From: Osedax fenrisi
Lineage: Eukaryota; Annelida; Polychaeta; Sabellida; Siboglinidae
Length of the DNA stretch: 64,000 nucleotides
Assembly (NCBI GenBank): GCA_964019155.1
Contig: OZ025243.1
Span: 23,519,944 to 23,583,943 of the forward strand
Direction of reading: 5' to 3'
The notes beneath the pieces are model-generated. The model worked only from the letters and a program-made list of their open reading frames with translations, searched no databases and was not told the DNA's origin. Shown one piece after another: positions 47,641 through 59,119 of this stretch (position 1 is the stretch's first letter; every line of letters begins with the position of its first letter). The position numbers were made by a program, and so were the translations under genes.

Positions 47641-48370
47641 TAATATATTATAATAGTTATATATATATATAGGTTAGTACTTTTTATTAATATATATTAA
47701 AATAGTTATATATATATATAGGTTAGTACTTAATGTTAACAAAAATTGTATATATTATATATGAACTTGCTGTTTAAAATAAATTATGTATTATTTAAAT
47801 GTGTTTATAATATTTATAATAAATAAATAAAGTAGGATTTAGAAATTTATATAAATTATTAAATAATATTTGTTGCTATACTTTTTTTGTAAATTTGTAA
47901 AATCCAAGATACAAGTTATAGAATAGAATTTAAAAAGCTTTGTAAGATTATAAATTATATTAATTTTAGATGAACTTGATGGTTAAAATAAATTATTAAA
48001 CATGTATTATTTAAATGGTTTAATATTTATAATTTTAATTATATTTAATGATAAATAAATAATGTAGGATTTATAAAATTATTAAATCATATTTTTTCTT
48101 TTGCAAAAACTAAAATACAAGTTATAGATTAGAAATTAATAATATAAATTATATTAATTTTAGATGAAGCAATTATTAATGTATTCCCATATTGGTTAGG
48201 AATGCTGATCAAATATATTAAATAATATTTTTTCTTTTATAAAAACAAGTTATATAATAGAATTTAAGAGTTAAAAAGCTTTGTAAAAATATAAATTATA
48301 TTAATTTTAGATAACAAAATTATTCATTTATTCATAGTGGTTAGGAATGCTGATCATTTTGTTATATCTA
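47640..48370 (+). repeat. Cluster of short degenerate tandem repeats
   Basis: A 60-bp pair with ATATAGGTTAGTACTT (about 47670, 47725) and three to four loose copies of AATTATATTAATTTTAGAT with AAAAGCTTTGTAA; TGGTTAGGAATGCTGATCA occurs at about 48193 and 48339. Confidence 0.65.
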
Positions 48371-48694
48371 CATATATAATAAAGATAGTCTTAATTTCAT
48401 TAACAAATATTCATTATTTAATGAGATGGATTAATATATATTATAAATAATTTATAAAAACATTTATAATTCCTATCTGTACTATGTACAATTTTTACCA
48501 ATTATTTAGACAAATTTGTGATTATAACCATTGTTTTACTTTATCAACGATATATCTGAACTTATCCTATTTAATAGAATCATATATATCCTTTAATAGA
48601 ATCGGATATATATCTTAGCTGCAATTATAATTAGTGTAATTCACCGATTATTCTTTTTGATAGATTTTATAAAAATCTTATTTTTTATGGAAAG

Positions 48695-48870
48695 GAATAA
48701 GCATCATTCATTCCATTAGTCTTGAGAATATAAATTATTGCACGCGTTTAGTCAGATTTCTTGAAATTCATCTAGTTTCCATACTTCAGTTGATATTTCA
48801 TCTAAGCCAACAGATTTTCCCTTTTGTATGCTTTTAGTAGCTTTAATTAATTCATCTATTGTAAATGCCC
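48695..48870 (-). pseudogene. LINE reverse transcriptase scrap
   Basis: Minus strand reads KGKSVGLDEISTEVWKLDEF, the KGKAPGxDxIPAELLK-type region just before the polymerase fingers. Only about 50 codons remain. Confidence 0.5.
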
Positions 48871-49198
48871 TTTTAATTATTAAATAATGTTAAAAATATT
48901 TCTCTAAAACCCTTATAATTATTATAGTAAATATAGTATAAGTTATTAATTATGTCAAGTACCATTACATATATCATTCTATAAGTTAATGGTGTTATGA
49001 ACATTGAATACTATACACTGTGTATAATGTTAATGGGATTTTATCATACACTATTAAAAGTATATCATAAACGTAAACCAATATAATTTTATGATTCCTA
49101 TTCGAAAATATTGTGAAGTCTACATCCAAGGCAGGATATTTGCGAATGGAACATATATACAATTATATCATAGATTGGATATATGCATATCACTATAG

Positions 49199-49247
<49 letters not shown>

Positions 49248-50037
49248 AGTGGGGTTCACTCTAATGTATATACTATATTTTGATAGAAATCCATATAAAA
49301 TATATAATTTATTCCGGAGTTTTCAGTTTACCTACAGAATACAATTCTATAAGGTTTTTAAAATAAACTTTTAATTGCAATTTATATTCATATATATATA
49401 TATATATATATATATTAGTATTATAGAGTTCTATAATACTAGGATTACTATAATAGTTTACTCATCACTGATTTATATTATATATATATAGGATATATTT
49501 ATATACCTATAGGCTATATATCTATGCTATCATTTATAGCATATATTTATAGTTTACATAAAATACAAATCTGTTATTATTATACACATCAATATCTACT
49601 CTCTTCTGGAAATAATAAATTTGTTTTTAATCATTGACCATATATGTAGAGTACCAAAATCTGGTACTCTAAATCTATGCCATTGACCCACATATTTTAA
49701 ATCCCCCTCAAAGTTTGTGCATTGACCTAATAATATAATTAATAATAAACTAAATTATAAACTCTAATTCATTATTAAAATTTATATTTATAAACCTTTA
49801 TATAATATATAATATTTATATATTATATTATTATCATATTTCTTAATATAATTATTTAATATAGTAATTTAAAAAATAAAATTGGCGAATATTGATTGTA
49901 ATATAAGGTAATATACAGTTACAATTTAATATAATTCTCATTTATCACCAATTTTAAATTTATTTAAATTATTTTAATTTAAATAGTGCATACGTTATGC
50001 TATGAATAAATATTTATAAACTATATTATATCATATA

Positions 50038-50083
<46 letters not shown>

Positions 50084-50340
50084 GATATATGGTATATGAT
50101 AATGTAGTACCGGTCATATTCTATATGATTGAGATTATCATATAAATAAACTTTATTATAAAGTATTACAATTATTCAATAATTGTAACAATTTAAAATA
50201 ATATATATTATATAATATAACCATACGGTTATGGTATATAACCTGCAAATAAAAATTCAGAACATGATATATTTTATATATTAAATATCATTATTGCTTA
50301 GTTGAATATATATATATATATATATATATAATTATAATTG
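48871..50340. other. A+T-rich DNA with TA tracts, no gene seen
   Basis: TA tracts at 49201-49245, 49388-49415 and 50042-50080. One perfect 10-bp-stem hairpin (TAGAGTACCA / TGGTACTCTA, 49647-49671). Confidence 0.5.
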
Positions 50341-50354
50341 TAATTATAATTATA

Positions 50355-50384
50355 ATTGGGAATAACATTAATGTTATTCCCAAT
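50355..50384. repeat. 30-bp perfect palindrome
   Basis: ATTGGGAATAACATT followed at once by its exact inverse. It is next to an ATAATT repeat and a TA tract. Confidence 0.95.
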
Positions 50385-50519
50385 ATATACATATAATAAT
50401 ATATGTATATATGACTGTATGACGGATTTACATATTATTAGGAGAATTATGGGAAGAATATTATGAAATTAAATCGTACAATTCTAGTGTTTTTAATATG
50501 TAGCTAGGTGATGTAAATT

Positions 50520-51680
50520 TGAATAGTGGCATCCCTAAATTAATAGTAATATTTGTTAATTAATATTTTACACTACTTTATAAGGTACTTTTTTAATAGG
50601 TTTAATAATGTTTATTAGTGTTTAAATTGGTTACTAGTGATCTAGTTCAGCTTGTTATTTAGTATTTAGTATAAATTCTACTATTTATAAATAATTAATT
50701 ACATTAATATATATTATCACACTTCGCACGATATCACTCCCCAAGAAATAACTTCGCACTAGATTACTAAAATTCTTTAAATTACTTCTTAATCTAATTT
50801 GTATTATCTAATTTAGAGATGAAAGTTTAAATGTATTAATAAAAACTATTATAATATATAATTTTACTATCGTTATAAATATATGTGATGTATATATTTA
50901 CAAAACTGCAATATTATCGTGTGTCATATTTTATGATACACTTTCTTTACAATTTATGAAGTGATAACCCGTTCAGTTGTATAGTATGTAAATTGATATT
51001 TTACAATTATTTATAAGGTCATTTTTCATTGTATCTCATTACCATATGTATCATTAGTTATATTAGTGTTTAAATTACTTCTAAATCTAATTCGTATTGT
51101 TTAAACTTAAACGTATTAATAAAATCTATTATAATATATAATTTTACTACCGTTATAAATTATCGTGATATATATATATATATTATATAATATTATATTC
51201 AAAATTGCAATATTATCGTGCATCATATTCTTTAAGTTAGACACTACGAATTAAATTAAGAAGTAATATAAACACTAATAAATTTACTTGTAAATGATAT
51301 TAATGTGATATATTCAAAATTACCTTATAAATTATTGTATAGTATAACATTATTAAAGTATTAAAGTGTAAAATATTAATTTACATATAGTCTAAACTAA
51401 ACATGTATCGCTTTATAACCTCTGTATACAGAGGGATATAGGAGGGATATCACCTAATATGATGCAAAATAATCTGAATATTTGTTATATATATCACGAA
51501 TATTATTAATAGATGTTAAATTATATATTATAATAGCTTAAGAAGTAATTTAAACTCTAATAACATTTATGATACTATGAAATTAATGAAATATAATGAA
51601 AAATAACCATAATATCAATTAGTTTAAAATATTAATTTGTATATTATAAACTACATGTGTTCTTCTAAAGAACACGTATC
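50520..51680. repeat. Foldback cluster of four diverged units
   Basis: Plus-orientation units at about 50555-50830 and 50980-51240 and minus-orientation units at about 51240-51410 and 51530-51660 share TTAATATTTTACA, TTATAAGGT, TTAGTGTTTAAATTACTTC and GCAATATTATCGTG. The direct/inverse order suggests repeated inverted duplication. Confidence 0.65.
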
Positions 51681-51799
51681 ATCAAATATTATTCACGATA
51701 ATCTTGCAATTTTGTGTATATATATTACGAATATTTATGAGTAAGATTATAAATTATAATAGATTTTATTAATAAGTTGAAGATAGATAGTATTATAAA

Positions 51800-53086
51800 T
51801 ATTATTGTGTTATGAGAATTAATTTATATTAATATACAATGTATAATTTCTGGATAAATAAGATCGTAAATGGTTATCTTCCTTCTTGATTAGATGAATG
51901 TATCCATCAATATGATAAAGATTATCTCCGTTATTGCCCGAGACGTCTTTCATATGTTCTCCAGGATTGAATCCGGTCTCGTCTTTATGAATGCCGTGTA
52001 TCTACACTTGTAAGCCAGCTTATAGTCAGACAAATTGGATAATCAAGATGCACAGATTAGAAGTTATTATACTCATAAATATTAGTGTGTTATGAGAATT
52101 GATTTATATTAATATACAATGTATAATTTCTGGATAAATAAGATCGTAAATGGTTATCTTCCTTCTTGATTAGATGAATGTATCCATCAATATGATAAAG
52201 ATTATCTCCGTTATTGCCCGATACGTCTTTCATATGTTCTCCAGGATTGAATCCGGTCTCGTCTTTATGAATGCCTTGTATCTACACTTGTAAGCCAGCT
52301 TATAGTCAGAAAAATTGGATAATCAAGATGCACAGATTAGAAGTTAGTATATACATATCAATATTATTGTGTTATGAGAATTAATTTATATTAATATACA
52401 ATGTATAATTTCTGGATAAATAAGATCGTAAATGGTTATCTTCCTTCTTGATTAGATGAATGTATCCATCAATATGATAAAGATTATCTCCGTTATTGCC
52501 CGAGACGTCTTTCATATGTTCTCCAGGATTGAATCCGGTCTCGTCTTTATGAATGCCTTGTATCTACACTTGTAAGCCAGCTTATAGTCAGAAAAATTGG
52601 ATAATCAAGATGCACAGATTAGAAGTTAGTATATACATATCAATATTATTGTGTTATGAGAATTAATTTATATTAATATACAATGTATAATTTCTGGATA
52701 AATAAGATCGTATATGGTTATCTTCCTTCTTGATTAGATGAATGTATCCATCAATATGATAAAGATTATCTCCGTTATTGCCCGAGACGTCTTTCATATA
52801 TTCTCCAGGATTGAATCCGGTCTCGTCTTTATGAATGCCGTGTATCTACACTTGTAAGCCAGCTCATAGTCAGAAAAATTGGATAATCAAGATGCACAGA
52901 TTAGAAGTTAGTATATACATATAAATATTATTGTGATATGAGAATTAATTTATATTAATATACAATGTATAATTTCTGGATAAATAAGATCGTAAATGGT
53001 TATCTTCCTTCTTGATTAGATGAATGTATCCATCAATATGATAAAGATTATCTCCGTTATTGCCCGAGACGTCTTTCATATGTTCT
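51800..53086 (-). repeat. 281-bp tandem array, 4.6 copies
   Basis: TATGAGAATT marks unit starts at 51811, 52091, 52373, 52655 and 52937 (periods 280-282). The last unit is cut at 53086 within CATATGTTCT. Units are nearly identical and less A+T-rich than their surroundings. Each full unit keeps the same minus-strand frame. Confidence 0.95.
51819..52001 (-). CDS. Conserved 60-codon frame in each 281-bp unit
   Basis: On the minus strand an acceptor-like CTTACAAGTGTAG is followed by the frame IHGIHKDETGFNPGEHMKDV, then SGNNGDNLYHIDGYIHLIK, then KEDNHLRSYLSRNY and a stop at 51819. Equivalent frames lie at about 52099-52281, 52381-52563 and 52663-52845, with a partial one at 52945-53086. Differences between units are few and mild (one synonymous GTC/GTA, His/Gln, His/Tyr, Leu/Ile). 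No family recognised. It may be a tandemly duplicated exon or only satellite DNA with an incidental frame; no ATG lies at the frame start. Confidence 0.3.
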   Translation of the reverse strand: MHGIHKDETGFNPGEHMKDVSGNNGDNLYHIDGYIHLIKKEDNHLRSYLSRNYTLYININ

Positions 53087-53199
53087 ATGTTTATAACATT
53101 ACCCTTATAACTAATGGAAATTTTATAACTATACTAATATCAAATATGTATTATATAAGATTATATAACTAATTATTTTATTAAAATATTATATTATAG

Positions 53200-53671
53200 T
53201 TATAACAAAGATTTTGCGAAGCAAAGATATAACGCTCCCTATGCATGCAACGTAATTTAGTAATAGCCCCAACCGCTGCTAGCAGTAGTATCGAAATCAC
53301 TGAAATAGATTTAGGTTCGGCTCTGTTTGCATACAACAATGTTTTCATTGCTCTATTAAATTACATGCAATATAAATTAGCTTTTACTCACTAAATATAT
53401 ACTTATAGCATTTAAAACATACATATCATATTTGTTTGTTATATATTAGTAATGAACACTTAGTTTTCATCATATAAATATTAATTTAAAGCATATTATT
53501 TAACATTTTAAAAGTAAAATAGTATAGTTAAATACGAATTTACATTATAAACAACGAATAGTTCCTAAAAGTAACCCGCTATAGGTGGCACCAGGGTATT
53601 TTGTATACAAATTCGAATTACACGATTTCGCGTAAGTGTTATATCTTTCCTTCGGAAAATCTTTGGTTATA
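53200..53671. mobile_element. 0.47-kb MITE with about 33-bp inverted ends
   Basis: Left end TATAACAAAGATTTTGCG then AAGCAAAGATATAAC; the right end is the near-exact inverse (GTTATATCTTTCCTTCGG then AAAATCTTTGGTTATA). The interior is GC-richer near 53260-53330 and non-coding. TA-rich flanks prevent a certain target duplication. Confidence 0.8.
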
Positions 53672-54484
53672 ATATCATTATATACCAATTCGAGTTATTC
53701 TACGAAAAATAAATTTAAATATTATATCATTTATAAAAAAAATTATAATATATAAATACTTTATTTATATATAATAAATAAATTATTCTATTATAAATTT
53801 TAAATCATGTTTTATAAATGTTAAATAAATCAATTAAAAATTATATAAATAAATATAAATGTGATATTGGCATTCACAATGTATATATCCTAAATCAATA
53901 TATCTGATTGTTAACAATTTATACATGTCTGATTTTCATATATGATGTTTTTTATAAATTTATGATTATGTATTCATGTATATATGAAGATTTAAATTTA
54001 TTGATAACCTATATTATAGATAACGAGCATCGAGCATAACAAAATGCATGCTGCCTGGTAGGCTAATGAAATCACTGGCTAGCAACATATGCTGGTCGCA
54101 ATATAATATGGACGGGTCAGTGGAAAGATTCCCTTTAGGAGAACTGAAATTCATAAGATTATAATTGGTTAGAATTTATTTAATTTAATACAACATTAAT
54201 TATAATTTATTTTATAGATGTATATAATGATGTGGGAACATATAAGGTGCATACTTTTTTACTTAATCAATAAATATTAAAAATAAAAAATGTCTTATTT
54301 AATTTATTATTATATGTAAAATATTATTAAAATAATTTAAACTAAAGTTTATTTATATAGTACATGTTAATAAACATTAAATACATTTCTATATGTATAC
54401 AAATAATACATATAAATAAGTAAAAGTATATAACAACAATTGTATTAATTTTGTTATTATAAATGCATATATATGGGTCATATA
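53672..54484. other. A+T-rich DNA, no gene seen
   Basis: A less A+T-rich block at 54020-54150 has no recognisable content. Confidence 0.5.
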
Positions 54485-55131
54485 CCAGTAAACAACAATC
54501 TAAAACATTAATATAACAATGAGTTTAATGATAACAAATATGTAGATAAGTTTGTCTTATATATAAATGGTAATATAATTAATAGAGTACAGTATTATAA
54601 TTTTTAGGAATCACTAAATATATATAGTAAACAATAATCTAAAACAGTGCGCAAATAATACGCAATGTTATGTGCGCAAAACATACTTCTTTTTTGGCTA
54701 TGTTTTTATTGCGCAAAAATAATGTGCATATATATTGCGCAAAACATATTGCAGATAAAATGCGCAGGATAATTTGCATATAAAGTGCACATAAAATGCG
54801 CAAACTATTTTGCGCAATTTATACGCAAATTATGTTGCGCAAGAAAAACATAGCCAAAAAAGAAGGATATTCTTGCGCACAGAACATTGCGAATTATTTG
54901 TGCATAATAATTTGCGCAAAATAATTTGCATATAAACTGCACATAAAATGCGCACACTATTTTGCGCAATTTATATGCAAATTATATTGCGTATTAAATG
55001 TGTATACTATTTTGCGCAATTTATACGCAAACTATGTTGCGCAAGAAAAACATAGCCAAAAAAGAAGGATATTCTTGCGCACAGAACATTGCGGATTATT
55101 TGCGCATTGTTTTAGATTATTGTTTACTGGG
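54485..55131. mobile_element. MITE with AGTAAACAATAATC ends and GCGCAA-rich interior
   Basis: The left end at 54626 (AGTAAACAATAATCTAAAAC) is the inverse of the right end closing at 55131 (CCCAGTAAACA on the minus strand), with inverted homology continuing through TGCGCAAATAAT and CTTTTTTGGCTATGTTTTT. A second left-type end (CCAGTAAACAACAATC) lies at 54485. A roughly 200-bp internal direct duplication repeats GCGCAAGAAAAACATAGCC at about 54836 and 55036. No transposase. Confidence 0.8.
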
Positions 55132-55593
55132 TGGATACTTTTATTATACGATTATAGAAACTTTTATAAACTTTTATTAAGAAAATACAAATACTATTAT
55201 TTTTATATATTAAAATAAATATTTAATAATGTATTGTAGAATATTTAATAATAGTTATTATTAATTATTTGATATACACATTTAATTATAATGAAGTAAA
55301 AATACATATTTTAATCAACTTTTATTTAGAAGATACATTTGAAATAAAAAGTTATTATGAATTTATATATATATATATATATTAATAACTTATTGGACCA
55401 TTAGTTATACTGGTTTTAAGCTATGGAATTAAATTTATGCACATCCGATTCTTACGTGTTGAAGTGCAATAATATATCTGTCTAGATATATCAAGTATTC
55501 TACTCGTGACATATCATGAACTATGATCGGCTTTTCATATTAATGATCATGATTATTATGATAATGATAATGAAGTTTTGATTTCACGATTTT
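55132..55593. other. A+T-rich DNA, no gene seen
   Basis: No frame or repeat recognised apart from a short TA tract near 55368. Confidence 0.5.
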
Positions 55594-56064
55594 ATTAAGG
55601 TAATATAATATGCTTTAGATGCCTTCAAACTTGCATGAATCTAAATAATATAATAGTATATGAAAACATAATAAAATAAAAATAAATAAATAATAATAAT
55701 TGTAAAAAAAACAAATTAATTAATAGATTTTCATGACCTTCCTATCGGAATAATTAAGGTAATATAATATGCTTTAGATGCCTTCAAACTTGCATGAATC
55801 TAAATAATATAATAGTATATGAAAACATAATAAAATGAAAATAAATAAATAATAATAATTGTAAAAAACAAATTAATTAATAGATTTTCATGACCTTCCT
55901 ATCGGAATAATTAAGGTAATATAATATGCTTTAGATGCCTTCAAACTTGCATGAATCTAAATAATATAATATTATATGAAAACATAATAATACGAAAATA
56001 AATAAATAATAATTGTAAAAAACAAATTAAATAATAGATTTACATGACCTTCCTATCGGAATAA
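55594..56064 (+). repeat. 158-bp tandem repeat, three copies
   Basis: ATTAAGGTAATATAATATGC recurs at 55594, 55753 and 55910. Each unit ends CATGACCTTCCTATCGGAAT. Only the third is slightly diverged and shortened. No coding potential seen. Confidence 0.95.
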
Positions 56065-57249
56065 ATGAAATAATATAATATTATATGAACGAATAATACC
56101 ATGAAAATAAATAACTAATGCATAACAAATAAAATAAATATAATAAACCAACAAGTTGTGCGATAAACATACGATACAAAAATATGTGATTAACAATTGA
56201 AAGTAGCATGTAATTAGGAAATGTTGCCTATTAACTAATAATGGAAATTAAAAGAATGGATTTAAAGAAGGGGAATTTCAGATATTAGGAGAAAAGTAAC
56301 GGACATCTCTGACATTGATAGAATAAGGATTACATTCATGATAATGAGGATGGGAAGATATAATGTTGTAAATAACGATGAATTATACGTCTTCTTGGTA
56401 GGATTGTAATATAACGAGGGATATATGCATATAGTATTGTATTTATAATTGAGATTACTCGCGTACTTTAGATATTTTATAGAAGGTACACTATAAACGC
56501 CAGCTATGACGAGCCGCAAGTATGGGATTAAAGCTAACTTTTGATTAAAAGTATTAATTCACTAATCACATCACAGTCACATTATAGCCATTTAATTAAA
56601 AGTAAGTATATTTAAATATTTCAATACATTTATTAATTTATTAAATAATTTAATCAGGATATTTCGTAAACATCAGTAATTAACATCATTAAACCACTTA
56701 TAATAAATAATATTATCACTATAAGTAAAGTCATTATTGATTTTATATATAGTTTATTTATATTAATTATTTTGAAATATATGTTGTATAGATTATCATC
56801 ATTCATAATAGTTGAAAATCTAATGAATAGGAAATAAATATACAAACAATCTATTTATTACAATATACTCTGTTCATATTTAATTAATTTTGACATATAT
56901 AACATACAATAATAATAAATTTTTAAATACAAATATAAATAAATAAATTCATATGGCATGTTTTTCAAATTATTAAATTCTTTAATTATTTATAATTTAT
57001 TATGAAATCAATATTAAAATAAAATATACATAACCTATATAGTTACAGATAATCGGAATCTAAATCGGAATCACAATAGTAGTAATCCATATATGAATAT
57101 AACACATACATATATTAATGGTTATTAATTAATTTATAAATATATATATATAAATTAATATTTATGATTGATTTTTATATTCATTATATCATAGACGTTT
57201 CATGTTTATATTGGTTTATTGATTTAAACACATATATTTCATCTTATCT
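56065..57249. other. A+T-rich DNA, no gene supported
   Basis: Open frames on the minus strand (near 56262-56519 and 56654-56845) are Ile/Tyr/Asn-rich and look like A+T bias. No repeat recognised. Confidence 0.4.
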
Positions 57250-57560
57250 TAGTTTATATATGAACACATATCATTAGACGTATCTTACATTTGGTTTAGT
57301 TGTCTATTTGCATCTATCAGAAAACCCATTATTACAACTATGTCATCAACATAGTCAACAAATGTAATATGAACTGCAGGGTATATATTGCCTTAGCTTT
57401 TCGTAAGCGTGACACCAAGATGTGAATTGTTATCGAATGCTTTTTATATATAGTCGATACATTATGACTAAGATATATTTCATCTTTTCACTATTTATTA
57501 AATCAAACACTTTTTAAAAGTCTAAATATAGGATAGTAGTTAGTGGTTTTTAGACTTTAA
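57250..57560 (-). pseudogene. Decayed LINE reverse transcriptase fragment
   Basis: Minus strand reads YLDF then VFDLINSEKMKY (A motif, about 57525-57480) and FVDYVDDIVVIMGFLIDANR (catalytic YVDD box, about 57365-57310), in the right order but with stops between. Confidence 0.6.
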
Positions 57561-57680
57561 CCTTATAATAACATTTGAATGGTTAAAATATGTCATGACA
57601 TTTATCTCTTTGTGCGGAAACCATTTTTATTTGTCATTAGTATAGATATTATCTCTTGTCTTATCATATTTAATAGCATC

Positions 57681-57684
<4 letters not shown>

Positions 57685-57735
<51 letters not shown>
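57685..57735. repeat. (TA)n microsatellite
   Basis: TA tract directly abutting the inverted-repeat element at 57741. Confidence 0.95.
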
Positions 57736-57740
<5 letters not shown>

Positions 57741-57741
<1 letters not shown>

Positions 57742-58668
57742 GGGGAAAGTCTCCGATTACCGACCCTCTCCTAATACCGACCCCCTCTCATATTTCAGTA
57801 ACTATAAGATATATCATAACATTATATACATCTGAACTGTCAGTGATTTAATGATAAATATGAATAAGTATTTTGTTTTTAAAAATATTCAATCTACAAT
57901 TGTTATTTGATAAAATGTAATATTCTGTTTTTAATTTTTTATTATTTGAATAATAATTTTTTTAAACCATTGTAAATACTTAATTATTAAAATATAACTT
58001 AATACTATACATAATATTGTAGATCAATAAAATATTTATAAATATTATAAAAATAATTTAATTTGAATAACTATTAACCAATATATTTAATTATAGCAAC
58101 CCATATGATTGTCATATTACCGACCTTATAAATTACCCTAATACCGACCCCATGTGATTTATAATATCCAATCAAAATAGATCCATATATTACTTTAAAA
58201 TATGTCGTAAGTTGTTTGTGTATCATTTATATATATTTCGGATTCATGATTCCAGTTGATTACATACTGATTAATGAATAAATATAAAATAATAATATAC
58301 ACTATTTTAATATAATTACTATAAAGTTTAAATTTAGATTTAATATTACAATTAAAACATAAATTCAATACAAAATAAATTACGTGCATGTTATAATTAA
58401 TTATATTTATATATATATATATACTATTTTGATTGGATATTATATTACTACAATTATTTATACAACGATTATTTTAGGGGTTCGGTATTAGGCATATATA
58501 TCATATTACCCCTATTTATTCTTGTAAATATAATGATATCAACAATTTTAAATAGCCACATTATTCATTGCTATAATATTACACTAATTACAAAATGTAA
58601 AATAAATATATGTAATATTGAAGTTATTACAAATAATCATTTAGGGGTCAGTAATCGGAGACTGTCCG

Positions 58669-58670
<2 letters not shown>
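57741..58670. mobile_element. 0.93-kb element with GTCTCCGATTACCGACC ends
   Basis: The left end AGGGGAAAGTCTCCGATTAC is matched inverted at 58651-58670 (23 of the first 26 bases). It is flanked on both sides by TA tracts, consistent with TA-targeting Tc1/mariner or pogo types. A second nested inverted pair (AATATCCAATCAAAATAG at about 58166; inverse at about 58421) and repeated TAATACCGACCCC motifs lie inside. No transposase frame. Confidence 0.75.
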
Positions 58671-58717
<47 letters not shown>

Positions 58718-58829
58718 CTACAATCGGAGTAAGTAGGTATACTTATAATACTTATATATATATATAAGTACCTATACTTAATTGATAGTTCTTTGTAATA
58801 GAAAATCACTTTTTTAAGGAATTGTGGTA

Positions 58830-58960
58830 AAATTTCATTTCAGGTTCTTGAGAGAATATACCATTGTAAGCATTTAGTAATATTTCTTGTAAATATGCTA
58901 GTTCCCCTAATTCTGCTTGTATATCATCTAAGAAAATCTGTTTTACGTTTTTTATGTTTT
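58830..58960 (-). other. Possible LINE fragment
   Basis: The minus strand has a short open stretch (DFLDDIQAELGELAYLQEIL) whose form would suit the region between endonuclease and polymerase, but no diagnostic motif is present. Confidence 0.25.
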
Positions 58961-59119
58961 AGTAACTTTCTTTAATTCCTTTTAACTTCATATTGTAAAA
59001 AGTCATTGTTTGATGTCTAGTTCATTTTACTGTAATATCGTCATTTAGTGAGGGAATTTGTAGTTTAACTAGTAATTATTTGAAAGGATCATAACATTGT
59101 TAAATTGGTTATTTTTGAC

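Noticed and set aside
56262..56845. Two minus-strand frames with hydrophobic stretches
   Set aside because: Ile/Tyr/Asn-rich peptides expected from A+T bias; no splice, start or homology support.
58533..58640. Another Ly6-like last exon (motif CKINICN after an AATAG acceptor)
   Set aside because: It lies inside the inverted-repeat element, its entry phase differs from the two accepted last exons, and no partner exons were found.
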